Positions 53,095 to 64,000 are shown, numbered from the stretch's first letter. The stretch is 64,000 bases of DNA from Budorcas taxicolor (GCF_023091745.1 NC_068910.1:45557272-45621271); one strand, 5' to 3'. Made by a program: numbers and translations. Notes: generated by a model not told the origin, from the sequence alone.

Positions 53095-53480
53095 GAGCAT
53101 GCGAGAAAGACGAAGAAATGGATAAGCCAGGAAGGAGGCTGGATGCGGGGCTGAAAACCACAGTTCGTGTCTAGGGAGGATGGGCAGAACTGGCAATCTG
53201 AGAGCTGGCTGAGGAATGTGGAGGAGGAGGGAGTGGGGCAGACAGGATAAACTGTTTTGCCTTTTGTCCAGATGTTTGGGGGGGACGACGTGGTCTTCTG
53301 AGTCTCCTTTCCTGACTGTAATCCATGTGAGATGTACGTTCTTTGTCCTGACTTTTTACACAAACATGTATGCATAAATGTAACTGAAACAAAATTTTAT
53401 AAATCATTATTACATGTGGTGCACTCCAATGTTTTCTATTCTATTCCACCTTAATTATTTTTAATGGTGGTCTCTAATCA
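53095..53480. other. No recognised element
   Basis: Unique-looking sequence. Confidence 0.4.
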
Positions 53481-53486
53481 CTACTG

Positions 53487-53695
53487 GGTTTCCCAGGTGC
53501 CTCTGCGGTAAAGAATCCACCTGCCAATGTACGAGACACAGGTTCAAAGCCTGGGTCGGGAAGATGCCCTGGAGGAGGAAGTGGCAACCCTCTTCAGAAT
53601 TCTTGCTGGGAAAACCCCATGAACAGAGGAGCCTGGTGGGCTACAGTCCATGGGGGTTGCAAAGAGTTGGACACGACTGACCATACACACACACA
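53487..53695 (+). mobile_element. Bov-tA SINE
   Basis: GGGTTTCCCAGGTGCCTCTG through GAGGAGGAAGTGGCAACCCT and AAGAGTTGGACACGACTGAC, with a short CA tail. Confidence 0.93.
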
Positions 53696-53849
53696 CAGTA
53701 ATCACTATATATCCCCAATATCCACTGATGAGTACAGTTTGAAAAACACTGTACTTGGGAGTAGAACAGACACTTCTTTAATGCTGTCAAAGAGTTTGGT
53801 GGTTCTTTTACAGAGTGTATCTATAATGTAGAAAAGGAATTTTAGAGGC

Positions 53850-54648
53850 TCACACTGGTCAGAACAGCCGTCATTAAGAAGTCTACAAATAACAAATGCT
53901 GGAGAGAGTGTGGAGAAAAGGGAACCTTCCTACATTTTTGGTGCGGATGTAACTTGGTGTAGCCACTATGGGAAGCAGTATGGAGGTTCCTCAGAAAATT
54001 CAAAATAGAATTACCATATGATCCAGCAAGCCCTCTCCTGGGCATATACCCGGACAAAACTGTAATTTAAAAAGATACATGCACCCCTATGATCATAGCA
54101 GCACTGTTCACACTAGTCAAGACATGGAAGAAATCTAAGTGTCCATCAACACATGAATGGATAAAGAAGATTCAGTACATATATGCAATGGAATGCTACT
54201 CAGCCATAAAAAAGAATGAAATGATGCCATTTACAGCAACAAGGATGCAACTAGAGATGATCATAGTAAAAAAGTAAGTCAGAAAGAGACAAATACCATA
54301 TGATATCACTTACATGCAGAATCTAAAATCCAAAATATGGCACAAATGAACCTAGCGACAAGACAGAAGTAGACCCACAGACACAGAGATCACACTTGTG
54401 GTTGCCAAGGCAGGGCCGGGGGGCGGGGACGCACTGGGAGTTTGGGCTTGGTAGATGCAAGCCGTTACACTTAGAATGGATTCACAACAAGGTCCTGCTG
54501 TTCAGCTCAGGGAACTACATCCAATCTCCCGGGATAAACTGTAACGGAAAAAGAATCTGTATGTGGGTATAACTGAGTCACTTTGCTGTTCACCACAGAC
54601 TGGTACAACATTGTAAATCAACTGTACTTCAATTAAAAAAAAAATGCG
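53850..54648 (+). mobile_element. L1 LINE 3' end with A tail
   Basis: ACTGGTCAGAACAGCCGTCA, GTATGGAGGTTCCTCAGAAA, CATATGATCCAGCAAGCCCT, TGGAATGCTACTCAGCCATA and the 3' UTR with GTAAATCAACTGTACTTCAA, then A10. 5'-truncated, ORF2 broken. Confidence 0.94.
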
Positions 54649-54654
54649 TCCTTT

Positions 54655-55230
54655 ACCCTTCTTTCTCAGTGAAGTCTGAGTCATATCGGCATTGGTAGGA
54701 TAATCATTCTTGTTTTTATTATCTGAACTCTTAGAAAACATGATATTCACAATGTCAAAAATTAAACCAGCACTATCTCAATACAAATTCGAACAGTTAA
54801 TCCACAAGCTAAATGAAAAATAGACTGTTACTGCTCAAGGTCGCAACACACCTAAGGTAGACCCACAGTGAAGTCTCCATTTTTGTGAACCGTAAATCAG
54901 GGCTGCCAACATCAATGGTAAGGGGGGAGAAATACCCAACAGCAACTACAGAAGGCAGGTGATCTCTGCTAGATCCATTTGACACTAAAAACATTGTTGC
55001 TTTTAGCCCCTATTTTTCAGGTAGCCTTATATTCTCCCCCAAACTTCTACCAAGTCATTACCAAAAACTGGGACTTTTTGTGTCTAGAGGAGGGGTTCCC
55101 TGGGATGCTAAATTGCCAGTGCTAAAACTGAGACAGTATTGAGCGAACCTAGGAGTTAGTCACCCTTTTGCCTAAAGGAAGCTCAGAGTCTGTATCAGGT
55201 ATGTCAACTTACAGAATGGATGAGTTCAAC
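54655..55230. other. No recognised element
   Basis: AT-rich, unassigned. Confidence 0.4.
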
Positions 55231-55234
55231 TAGT

Positions 55235-55415
55235 AATTAGCTACACTTACTGAGCACCCACATGATAAGGTATATAGTCCAAGGTCTTTTCATGTGCATT
55301 CGATTTTTTAAAAAAACATTTATGGTAGTCCCACAAGTAGCGGTTACAGTCTCCATTTTACAGATGGAAAAACTTGAAAATCCAGGCTCCACCACTCATG
55401 GACTTGAGGAAAGCT
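55235..55415 (+). mobile_element. MIR SINE
   Basis: GCTACACTTACTGAGCACCC, CAGTCTCCATTTTACAGATG and GAAAAACTTGAAAATCCAGG. Confidence 0.78.
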
Positions 55416-55784
55416 GGGAAATGGATTTTTGTCCTTGCCTTGGCTGGAGCGAAACCATATTTGAGTAAACTGAGGGTCAGATACCCTGGCAGAGGACAGA
55501 ATTTGGTAAGTCCAAGGGAAAGACAACGAATTATCGAGGGCTGAGTTAGGGCCTGCCAGTCCCTGGGTCCTTCAGTCCCTCCAGGTGGCTGCTTTAGTTT
55601 CTGGAACATGAGGACTTTGTTTTATTAAGAGGTGCATCCCTTATGTGGTCATTCTGAAACTTCGCTTCTAACGGCAGGTCAGAGACAATTTAGACTCAAG
55701 GCACATGACCAGGGAATTAACTCATTATTAAAATGTTTAAATACGTTTCTGACCCTGTATTCCAAAATCGTTGTCTGAAGTTAC

Positions 55785-55935
55785 TGCTCCAGAAAGCAGT
55801 GACTATGGGCAAGCTATTTAACAGTTACACTACTTGTAAGATTCCTTCCCTCTCTATTCTGTAGTCTCTGTGAGAACTGACGAGAAATAATTTACGTAAG
55901 ACATACTCTTTAAGTGTATTACTATTTGAGTTGTC
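55785..55935 (-). mobile_element. MIR SINE, diverged
   Basis: Reverse copy: ACTATGGGCAAGCTATTTAA and GAACTGACGAGAAATAATTT. Confidence 0.55.
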
Positions 55936-56204
55936 AAGAGCCAGACTTAGTTTACTACCATGGATAAAAGAATTGTGTCAACACTGTATTCTTTTCTGAA
56001 ATTCTATCACTAGCTCTCACTTGTAAAACAGTCACAGCTCAGCCAAGTAGGACATATCATATGTAAAGGCTAATTTCCTGGCCCAGCCCAAGGAGTTAAA
56101 GATAATCAGTATCTCATTTTCATACTTATTTACCTTGTTTTCCAGGTGTAGGCAACACCATAAGCATTGGCTATTTCAGATTTATTACTTCCTCATCACC
56201 ATAG

Positions 56205-56472
56205 TTGGAGAAGGAAATGGCAACCCATTACAGTATTCTTGCCCGGAGAATTCTATGGGCAGAGGAGCCTGGTGGGCTGCCGTCTATGGGGTCGCACAGA
56301 GTTGGACACAACTGAAGCCACTTAGCATCCATGCATGCATTGGAGAAGGAAATGGCAACCCACTTCAGTGTTCTTTCCTGGAGAACCCCAGGGATGGGGG
56401 AGCCTGGTGCGCTGCCGTCTATGGGGTCGCACAGAGTCGGACATGACTGCAGTGACTTAGCAGCAGCAGCAG
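56205..56472 (+). mobile_element. Bov-A2 SINE (two Bov-A units) with AGC tail
   Basis: Two tandem Bov-A units (GGAGAAGGAAATGGCAACCC at 56208 and again at 56342) joined at CATGCATGCATTGG, ending in an AGC run. Perfect 11-bp target duplication (CATCACCATAG) at 56194-56204 and 56473-56483. Confidence 0.96.
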
Positions 56473-56689
56473 CATCACCATAGACCTGAGTAATACTGTA
56501 ATAAAGAACACAACTTCATCGCTGATGTTTGATGGCTGAGAGCTCTCAAGCCCCTTTCCCCCCTCCTCTCCTATTGCCCCACACCTGGACAGGTCTGCAA
56601 GAAACACCGCTAGCTCACGCACTCCCTTGGGACCGGGGGAAGTCCAAACCATGCCAGCTCCTGCAGGTGCACGACTTCCGACAGAGCAA

Positions 56690-57470
56690 GAGTATCTGAA
56701 TGGCCAATAAGGATATGAACATGGTACTCAACATCATTAGTCAGTAGGGAAATATAAATTAAAACGACAATATGTGACATCTATGCTAAAACCAGAACGG
56801 CTAATTTCAGAAACTACGGAGGAGGAGACTGTAGACTCTCAAACACTGCGCAAAGGAGGACACATCATTATAACGACTCTGTGAGGCTTTCGGCAGCTAT
56901 CTGTTAAAGCCAAAATATGCCTAACCTATAATGCAACAATTCCACTTGTAGATTAATTAATTAATTAGTGCAAAATTATATAAACCTATCTATCTATAGA
57001 TATTCAAGAGATATCCATGAATGTGAAAGTGAAAGTCACTCAGTCGTGTCTGACTCTTTGCGACCCCATGGACTGAATTTTCCAGGCCAGAATACTGGAG
57101 TGGGTAGCCGTTCCCTTCTCCAGGGGATCTTCCCAACCTGGGAATTGAACCCAGGTCACCTGCATCGTGGGCAGATTCTTCACCAGCTGAAACACAAGGG
57201 AAGCCCAAGAATACAGGAGTGGGTATCCTATCCCTTCTCCAGCGGATCTTCTCAACCAAGGAATCGAACCAGGGTCTCCTGCATTGCAGGCGGATTCTTT
57301 ACCAACTGAGCTATCAATAGGTCAGTCAAAAGATACAGATAAAAGAATATTCATAGTAGCTTTATTTACAAAAGCCCCAAATCTGAAACCACCCAAATAT
57401 CCATCAACCAGTGGTACATCCAATCAATGGAATGAATAGGAATCAGAAACCTTAAAAAATAATATCCAGT
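56690..57470 (+). mobile_element. Old L1 3' end split by a composite Bov-tA
   Basis: First part to 57020 (AACATCATTAGTCAGTAGGG, AGAACGGCTAATTTCAGAAA). It resumes at about 57322 (TTCATAGTAGCTTTATTTAC, CCAAATATCCATCAACCAGT). Confidence 0.78.
57021..57321 (-). mobile_element. Double-headed Bov-tA SINE
   Basis: Reverse orientation: Bov-tA (AGTCACTCAGTCGTGTCTGA to ACACAAGGGAAGCCC) joined directly to a second tRNA-like head (AAGAATACAGGAGTGGGTAT to CTTTACCAACTGAGC). Same joint as at 47813-48126. Confidence 0.9.
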
Positions 57471-57479
57471 TCTTTATTA

Positions 57480-57612
57480 CTTCAATTATTTTTTATTTCT
57501 TGGTCATGCCACACAGTATGCGGGATCTTAGTTTCCTGACCAAGGATTGAACCCGTACTCCCTGCAGTGGAAGCCCAGAGCCTTAACCACCGGAAAGTCA
57601 GGGGATTCCCAG
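57480..57612 (-). mobile_element. CHR-type SINE
   Basis: Reverse copy: CGGGATCTTAGTTTCCTGAC, CAAGGATTGAACCCGTACTC and CCTTAACCACCGGAAAGTCA. Confidence 0.88.
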
Positions 57613-57640
57613 CACTCAGCAATGTTAGAAAGCCTCTGCA

Positions 57641-57768
57641 GGCTTCCCTGGCGGTCCAGTGCTTAAGACTCCATGCTTGCAATCAAGAAGCCTGGGTTGG
57701 ATCTCTGGGTGGAGAAGTTTCACATGCTGTGTAGCGTAGCCAAAAAAAAAAAAAAAAAAAAGGAAAAG
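57641..57768 (+). mobile_element. CHR-type SINE with A tail
   Basis: GGCTTCCCTGGCGGTCCAGT, GCCTGGGTTGGATCTCTGGG and A18 at 57743-57760. Head-to-head with the copy at 57480-57612. Confidence 0.9.
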
Positions 57769-57774
57769 AAAGCC

Positions 57775-58230
57775 TCTGCTAAACGTAACAACATGGATAA
57801 ATCTCACTAACAAAATGTGGTAAAAGCACCTGAACATAAGAGCAGATGCTGAATTATTTTGTTTGTAATCTATGCTAACCTGCAGTAATGGCTAGCCCTC
57901 GGGAGGCGCTGGTCTGCTAGGAGACACGAGGGAGCCCTCTGAGCCATCAGGTCTGGGCAGGAGGCATAATGCTAATGTTTGCCTCCACTGGGGCCTGCCT
58001 TGCTCTGCACAGGCCTGCTTACTCTTACATAGCAATACACTGCAACCATTTTGGTATCAATAAAAGTAGCTCTCTTTCATCAATTATAAGTTGCTGTCAC
58101 CTCTTTATTTATTAAACATACTTTCAGGAATCTTGTCTCCCTAAGGGCAACGGCACATTCTTACAAATCACATGAAGAAAGAGAATTTGCAGCTCTGGAG
58201 ACAGTCAGATCCAAAAAACTGAATTTCAAC
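57775..58230. other. No recognised element
   Basis: Unassigned intergenic sequence. Confidence 0.4.
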
Positions 58231-58234
58231 ACTT

Positions 58235-58390
58235 TGGTCTGAATAACCTTAGACAAATAATGTACCATCCAGCCTCACTTTCCTCACCTATAAAATGGAG
58301 ATATAATGCCTACCTCGTGAAGTTTACTAGAACAGTTTTAAACAGACAATGAACGTAAGGAACTTAATACCCAATGGGCACTCACCAAAT
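58235..58390 (-). mobile_element. MIR SINE
   Basis: Reverse copy: AACCTTAGACAAATAATGTA, CACTTTCCTCACCTATAAAA and ATGCCTACCTCGTGAAGTTT. Confidence 0.83.
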
Positions 58391-58394
58391 GGCA

Positions 58395-59300
58395 GCAGCT
58401 GTCTCCTCTCCCAGCTGCACCAAGGCCTTGCCCACAGAGCCCTCAGAAGAGCTTCCGTGATTCTCCGACCTTGTTTCTGAAACCAAGAAGCAGTCCAAAG
58501 GATAAACGCGGGGCAGCTCCCAATCAGCAGGCTTCCGAATGCCGCCTGCCTCTCCTCGAGGTCATGAGACAACGTTTAGCTGATCATATTTAAGACCTGG
58601 GGAAGGGGGGAAAAATCCTAACCAAATAAACATATCAAACATGAAAAAAAAAGACCTGAGGATGAATTCCAATGAAGGATAGCCATGGGTAACTTGATTG
58701 CCCTCGCCAGTCATGTACAGCAATCCCTTCAATGGAAGAAAAACAACGAAATGCACCGAACTTTGAAGCTGGCAGGTGGAATTTCACAGCGATCATCTAG
58801 GCTGGTACCAAAACTGTGAGTATGACATAAAGTTTTAAACAATGAGGATATGAACAAGTCAATAGCACCATTCCGTATGGAAGCTGCTCTGTGCGTTGAT
58901 TCGGCCTGGAGATTTTCCTAGTTACTGGATGATGTCCTGGCAGCAAAAGGGTGGAGGAGAACAAGATGCACTAAGGAAAAGAGGCAAAATTGGGCCCACA
59001 ATCTAGAAAGAAAAAGATTCAAGGCTCTGAGATCGCTGTGTCTCTAGGGTCTACAAACTTCATGACAAGCATGAATTCAGAAACCTCTTCTCACAGGCAT
59101 TTAAATCACCTTAACCTGAAAAGCACTCAAAACACTGTACAATGAAAAAAGGAACATATACTCACCAAAGGGGAGAGGGAAATGAAAGGAAAAAATGTGA
59201 GGAAACAGTGCCTTACTTTTCTTTTGGAGATGGGAAATTTGTCATAGCAACCACAAAGAACAGCATGGAGGTTCCTTAAAATCATAAAACCGGAGCAAAC
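58395..59300. other. No recognised element
   Basis: Unassigned. The left limit of the tandem duplication may lie within the last 200 bases. Confidence 0.35.
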
Positions 59301-60534
59301 AGTATAGCTGGTAACACCATTACTGGTAAGGTATCTGGAGAAAATATTAATTCCATGACACACGCACCCCAGGCTCGGTGTATCACCCCTGGCATAGGCC
59401 AGGACATAGACCAAAATGACCTTGGAAAATGGAACAGATACAGGAATTTCAGTCCACAGGCACAATGAACTACCACTTGGTCATAAAAAAGAAAACTGAA
59501 GAGGAATGTCATAACGGACTCTGTAGCAACATGGGTGGAACTACATGTGATCATATCAACAAAATTAACACATGCAAATAGAGACGAATAAGAACTGATG
59601 TCACTTACACAGATCATATGGAAACTAGCATATATAAACCCAATTACACACTGACGTAGAGAGTCCCAGAACAAAGAAAAAACCTATATTTAAAAAGGGG
59701 AAATGTAAAAGGAAGGAATAAACTAGGTGCTTTGGAGTCCCACATCAACACTTCTATACATTAACACAAAGTTTTGCTGGGCACTCTGGAATATTCCAGT
59801 GGAATAAGAAACAGAAAAGTGATTCACATTTCCAAATGTCAAAATGAATGAAGGAACTATTCACCTTAAACCAAAGCAACGATTAAAATACCTAGATGCC
59901 AGGAAAAAATTAGATTAAATGAAAAAAGGAAAGAAAGAAAAATGACTACTATCTCTGCCGGAGGCCTCCGGGTTCAGGGCTGGCGTCACATTTCTGGAGC
60001 CTGAGCCCTCCAGACCCTGTGGGGGCTGAGGGAGCTAAAGAGGATGGGCAAGCAAGTGGGAACGGAGGACCAGCAGGGTCTCTACCCCTCCGACTCAGAA
60101 GCCAACCTGCAAATCCAGGCGGGCCAAACTACAGCAAACCCATGCCAGGCGCCCCCAACACCTGGGGACCCCCGCTGGGCTGCAAGAGCTCTTAACGGTC
60201 CCCGCTCCACGTGTCCTGAGTGGGGCTCCCACCTCCCGCAGCCATCCTTAGAGGCGCCCCGCCTACAAGCGGCAGCATCCTCAGCACAGTGGTTTTGCAG
60301 CGGTTGGGATATGTCTTCCGGGGTGAAAGGGACGGGCAGAGAGGCCAGGAGATACAAGCTCTTGGGCTTTGGGCTGGCACACTGCACTCGAATTACAACC
60401 CACAAACAGGCCTTTCACTAAGGCTCTGGTTGCCTGAGCAAGGCTAGGTGGGCTGGCAACGTGCTGCCGCCTTGTGGAAACTTTTCGGAACTGCAACCTG
60501 GGACCCAGAGCTGATGGACGCGGCGTTTTTCAGT

Positions 60535-61765
60535 TCAGTTCAGTTCAGTCGCTCAGTCCTGTCCGACTCTTTGCGACCCCATGAATCGCAGCACGCCAGG
60601 CCTCCCTGTCCATCATCAACTCCCGGAGTTCACTCAGACTCACGTCCACCGAGTCCGTGGTGCCATCCAGCCATCTCATCCTCGGTCGTCCCCTTCTCCT
60701 CCTGCCCCCAATCCCTCCCAGCATCAGAGTCTTTTCCAATGAGTCAGCTCTTCACATGAGGTGGCCAAAGTACTGGAGTTTCAGCTTTAGCATCATTCCT
60801 TCCAAAGAAATCCCAGGGCTGATCTCCTTCAGAATGGACTGGTTGGATCTCCTTGCAGTCCAAAGGACTCTCAAGAGTCTTCTCCAAAGCTACAGTTCAA
60901 AAGCATCAATTCTTCGGCGCTCAGCCTTCTTCACAGTCCAACTCTCACATCCATACATGACTACAGGAAAAACCATAGCCTTGACTAGACAGACCTTAGT
61001 CGGCAAAGTAATGTCTCTGCTTTTGAATATGCTATTTAGGTTGGTCATAACTTTCCTTCCAAGGAGTAAGCATCTTTTAATTTCATGGCTGCCGTCAACA
61101 TCTGCAGTGATTTTGGAGCCCCATCTATTTCCCATGAAGTGATGGGACTGGATGCCATGATCTTCGTTTTCTGAATGTTGAGCTTTAAGCCAACTTTTTC
61201 ACTCTCCTCTTTCACTTTCATCAAGAGGCTTTTTAGTTCCTCTTCACTTTCTGCCATAAGGGTGGTGTCATCTGCATATCTGAGGTTATTGATATTTCTC
61301 CCGGCAATCTTGATTCCAGCTTGTATTTCTTCCAGTCCAGCGTTTCTCATGATGTAGTCTGCATATAACTTAAATAAGCAGGGTGACAATATACAGCCTT
61401 GACGTACTCCTTTTCCTATTTGGAACGAGTCTGTTGTTCCATGTCCAGTTCAAACTGTTGCTTCCTGACCTGCATACAGATTTCTCAAGAGGCAGGTCAG
61501 GTGGTCTGGTATTCCTATCTCTCTCAGGATTTTCCAGTTTATTGTGATCCACACAGTCAAAGGCTTTGGCATAGTCAATAAAGCAGAAATCGATGTTTTT
61601 CTGGAACTCTCTTGCTTTTTCCATGATCTAGCGGATGTTGGCAATTTGATCTCTGGTTCCTGTGCCTTTTCTAAAACCAGCTTGAACATCAGGAAGTTCA
61701 TAGTTCATGTGTTGCTGAAGCCTGGCTTGGAGAATTTTGAGCATTACTTTACTAGCAAGGTGTTT
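60535..61765 (-). mobile_element. BovB LINE (RTE clade), 5'-truncated, reverse
   Basis: About 1.23 kb. The 3' tail is at 60535 (CAGTTCAGTTCAGTTCAGTC) and the 5' truncation near 61765. On the minus strand the RT is split over at least three frames: DYAKAFDCVDHNK (motif A region, near 61565), YADDTTLMAE (motif C, near 61260) and YGCESWTVKK (near 60940). A deletion near 61120 joins WEIDG to a shifted frame. Inserted in unit A of the tandem duplication only. Not functional. Confidence 0.96.
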
Positions 61766-61841
61766 TTAGGGGCTGTCAATGTCACCTGCCCTCAAGACAT
61801 CACCAGAGGGGGGTAACCAAAACAGGATTCAGAAACGGCGA

Positions 61842-61917
61842 GCCTGGTGGGCTGCCGTCTATGGGGTCGCACAGAGTCGGACACGACTGAAGTGACTTAG
61901 CAGCAGCAGCAGCAGCC
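61842..61917 (+). mobile_element. Bov-A SINE, 3' fragment with AGC tail
   Basis: GAGCCTGGTGGGCTGCCGTC through CGACTGAAGTGACTTAGCAG and an AGC run. Absent from the matching place in unit B. Confidence 0.92.
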
Positions 61918-62035
61918 AGAAGCCCACTGCAACAGGTAAACTGACTCAGGGTTTATTGAAACATACAGACACAGGAAAACAGATTCAAACATGCTTATCA
62001 TCAGGGAAATACCAATCAAAACACCACCAAGGGCT

Positions 62036-62312
62036 TCCGGGGTGGTTCACTGCACAACAATCCCCCTGCAAGGCAAGGGACACGGTATTGATTCCTCATC
62101 TGGGGAGACCATATGACAGGGGTCAACGAAGCTCGAGACTCACAACTACTGCAGCTCCGAGCCCTAAAGCCAGAGCTCCCCCAAATGAGAGGCCACCACA
62201 ATGAAAGCCTGCCCACCGCAAAAAGAGAAGAGCCCCCGCCTGCCGTGCCCAGGGAAAAACCCAGGCAGCAGGGAAGACCCAGCACAGCTGACTAAATAAA
62301 TAAATACAGAAG
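62036..62312 (+). mobile_element. CHR-type SINE, near full length
   Basis: GCTTCCGGGGTGGTTCACTG, GGTATTGATTCCTCATCTGG, CAACTACTGCAGCTCCGAGC, CCACCACAATGAAAGCCTGC and an A-rich tail AAATAAATAAATACA. Its counterpart in unit B starts at 63901, so it predates the duplication. Confidence 0.88.
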
Positions 62313-62394
62313 AATTCAACTGAATAAAACAAAAAAAAATTTTTTTTTCAAAACAAAAAAAGAAAGGGAGAAATGTCATCTCTTATCAGTCAGA

Positions 62395-62640
62395 CTGGCC
62401 ATCTTCAGATTGTCTACAAATTTTGCCAAGGACCTGGAGAAAACCGTGCCTCCTCAGCTCTTCCAGAGATGCAAACTGGTCACAACCATTAGAAAGAAGA
62501 GGATGGAATTTCCTTTAAAGTCTAAAGCGAGAGCCAGCAGATCTGGTAATCTGACTTTTGCCTGCGTCTCTGGAGAAAATCTTAATTCCAACACACCTGA
62601 ACCCCAAAGTCTGGTGCAGCCCTGGGCTTAGGTGAGATCA
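62395..62640 (+). mobile_element. Old L1 3' end, strongly diverged
   Basis: CAGTCAGACTGGCCATCTTC and TTGTCTACAAATTTTGCCAA echo the L1 segment seen intact at 53860-53900. Confidence 0.5.
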
Positions 62641-64000
62641 CGGAAGCCACGCAGATGTCCTTTGACCCTGGAAGAATACAGGAATTTCTGGACTCTCACT
62701 CAGCCCCAAGAAAGAAATGGAACAAAGAATGACATAATGACATTTGCGTGGACATGATGGAGCTAGACATGGCCACACTAACTGAATTACTGCAGAGAGA
62801 GACAAATATGCGACGAAGTCAGAGGGTCCCAGAATAAAACAAAAAACCTTTGGTTGCAAAAGGGAAGAGGTAAAATGAAGGGTCAAAGAGTTGCTTTGGC
62901 GACATATGCAAACTCATATATTCACAGGGAGCTCAGCTGGCTGCTCTGGAACATTCCTAATGGAAAAAGAACGATAAAAAATTGACAATGCCACTGGAAA
63001 AAGAAAGTGCAGCTGCAGTTCCCCTCAAACCAAAGCAATGATTAATTCACCAAGGTGCCAGTGAAAAATAAAAGTTAAATGAGCAAAGGAAAGAAAGAAA
63101 GAAAGATCTAATATACTCCCAAGGTCGCCAGGTACCTGGCTGGCATCACATTTCTGGAGCCTGAGCCCTCCTGGATCCTGAGGCTGGACCCCGCGGAGGC
63201 TGAAGGAGCTGAAAATGATGGGCAGGCAAGTGAGAACCCAGGACCAGCAGTGCCTCTTGCCCTCCAACTGGGACCCCAACCTGCAAATCCAGGCGGGCCA
63301 ACCTGCAGCAAACCCATGGTAGGCGCACCCAATACCTGGGAGCCCTCCTGGGCTGCAAGAGCTCTTAGAAATCCCGGCTCCACGTGTCCTGAGAGTGGGG
63401 CTTCCACCTCCCACAGCCATCCTTAGAGTTGCCCCACCTACATGCGGCAGCATCCTCAGCACAGCGGTTTTGCAACAGTTGGGATATGTCTTCCAGGCTG
63501 AAGGGGACAGGCTGAGAGGCCAGGAGATACAAGCCCATGGGTCTCTGTGCTGGCACACTGCACTCGAATTTACAACCCACAAACAGGCCTTTCACTAAGG
63601 CTCTGGTTGCCTGAGCAAGCCGAGGTGGGCGGGCAACGTGCTGCCACCTTGTGGACATTTGTGGAGACTGCAACCAGGGCTGATGGGCACTGCACATTCT
63701 CAAAGTGATTTTAGGGGCTGTCAATGTCACCTGCCCTCAAGACACCACCAGAGGTGGGTAATCGAAATGGGATTCATAAACCACAGACTTGCCTGTCTGA
63801 AGCCCGCTGCAACAGATAAACTGACTCGCAGAGTTTAGTGAAATATAAAAACATGGGAAAACAGGCTCAAACACAGGGAAATGCCAATCAAAAGACCACC
63901 GAGGATTTCCTGGGTGGTTCACTGGTAAAAAATCCACCTGCCATGCAGGGGACACCGTATTGATTCCTCATCCAGGCAGATCCCATATGCTGAGGATCAA
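62560..64000. repeat. Tandem duplication, unit B (runs off the window)
   Basis: Counterpart of unit A without its BovB and Bov-A insertions. Key matches: CTCTGGAGAAAATCTTAATT (62568), CAAATCCAGGCGGGCCAA (63284), CAACAGTTGGGATATGTCTT (63473), AACAGGCCTTTCACTAAGGC (63581), GGGGCTGTCAATGTCACCTG (63714). Includes a GAAA microsatellite at 63087-63105. Confidence 0.85.
63901..64000 (+). mobile_element. CHR-type SINE, cut by the window end
   Basis: GATTTCCTGGGTGGTTCACT, ACACCGTATTGATTCCTCAT and GGCAGATCCCATATGCTGAG. Orthologue within unit B of the SINE at 62036. Confidence 0.85.

Larger units (their letters stand above)
59310..62312. repeat. Tandem duplication, unit A (carries later insertions)
   Basis: Matches unit B (62560-64000) in order: an L1-like 3' piece (ATCTGGAGAAAATATTAATT), a GC-rich part (CAAATCCAGGCGGGCCAA; TTTTGCAGCGGTTGGGATAT; AACAGGCCTTTCACTAAGGC), then after a BovB insertion GGGGCTGTCAATGTCACCTG, and after a Bov-A insertion the start of a CHR SINE. 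Without the insertions the unit is about 1.87 kb, the distance between the two CHR SINE starts (62036 and 63901). No coding capacity is conserved between copies: open frames differ in register. Confidence 0.85.

Noticed and set aside
60044..60421. 125-residue + frame, and the 185-residue - frame at 63025-63582 in the duplicated units
   Set aside because: The two copies of the unit do not keep the same frame on either strand, so coding is unlikely.
1..64000. CRISPR arrays, operons, phage or plasmid features
   Set aside because: The sequence is clearly mammalian nuclear DNA. The regularly recurring units are dispersed SINEs with target duplications.

Overview
This window is nuclear DNA from a ruminant, very probably a bovid such as cattle. 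The evidence is the repeat content. There are dozens of Bov-tA and Bov-A SINEs, eight or so copies of the horizontally acquired RTE-type LINE BovB, SINEs of the CHR family shared by ruminants, hippos and whales, ruminant-type L1 3' ends, and a background of old mammalian MIR, L1 and hAT fossils. Nothing bacterial, phage-like or CRISPR-like is present.

One protein-coding gene is clear: GASK1A (FAM198A, Golgi-associated kinase 1A) on the minus strand. Four coding exons can be placed exactly from reading frame and splice signals: 22277-20991 (cytoplasmic tail, signal anchor, variable stem, start of the conserved domain), 5933-5811, 4728-4625, and 4076-3875 with the stop codon. The large exon is open in frame back to its acceptor but has no ATG near the membrane anchor, so the start codon must lie upstream. 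A good candidate is an ATG at 51642-51640 in a CpG island. It is followed directly by GT and would splice in phase 0 to give M-A-S-W-L. The assembled product would be 572 residues. A poly(A) signal lies at 3540-3535, with a GT-rich microsatellite just beyond it on the transcribed strand.

Layout: 1-3500, downstream intergenic DNA of nested L1 and SINEs. 3535-22277, the 3' UTR and exons 5 to 2, separated by introns of 0.55, 1.1 and 15 kb. 22278-51639, a 29 kb first intron packed with SINEs, BovB and L1 pieces, including an unexplained 47-nt-arm inverted repeat at 28.1-28.3 kb. 51.3-52.3 kb, the CpG-island promoter region, possibly bidirectional. 52.3-64 kb, upstream intergenic DNA ending in a diverged tandem duplication with a unit of about 1.9 kb, in which only the first copy was hit by BovB and Bov-A.

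No new multi-gene system is visible. The items most worth a second look are the ATG-only coding part of exon 1, the inverted repeat overlapping a protein-like reading frame, the tandem duplication, and two double-headed Bov-tA SINEs of identical design.
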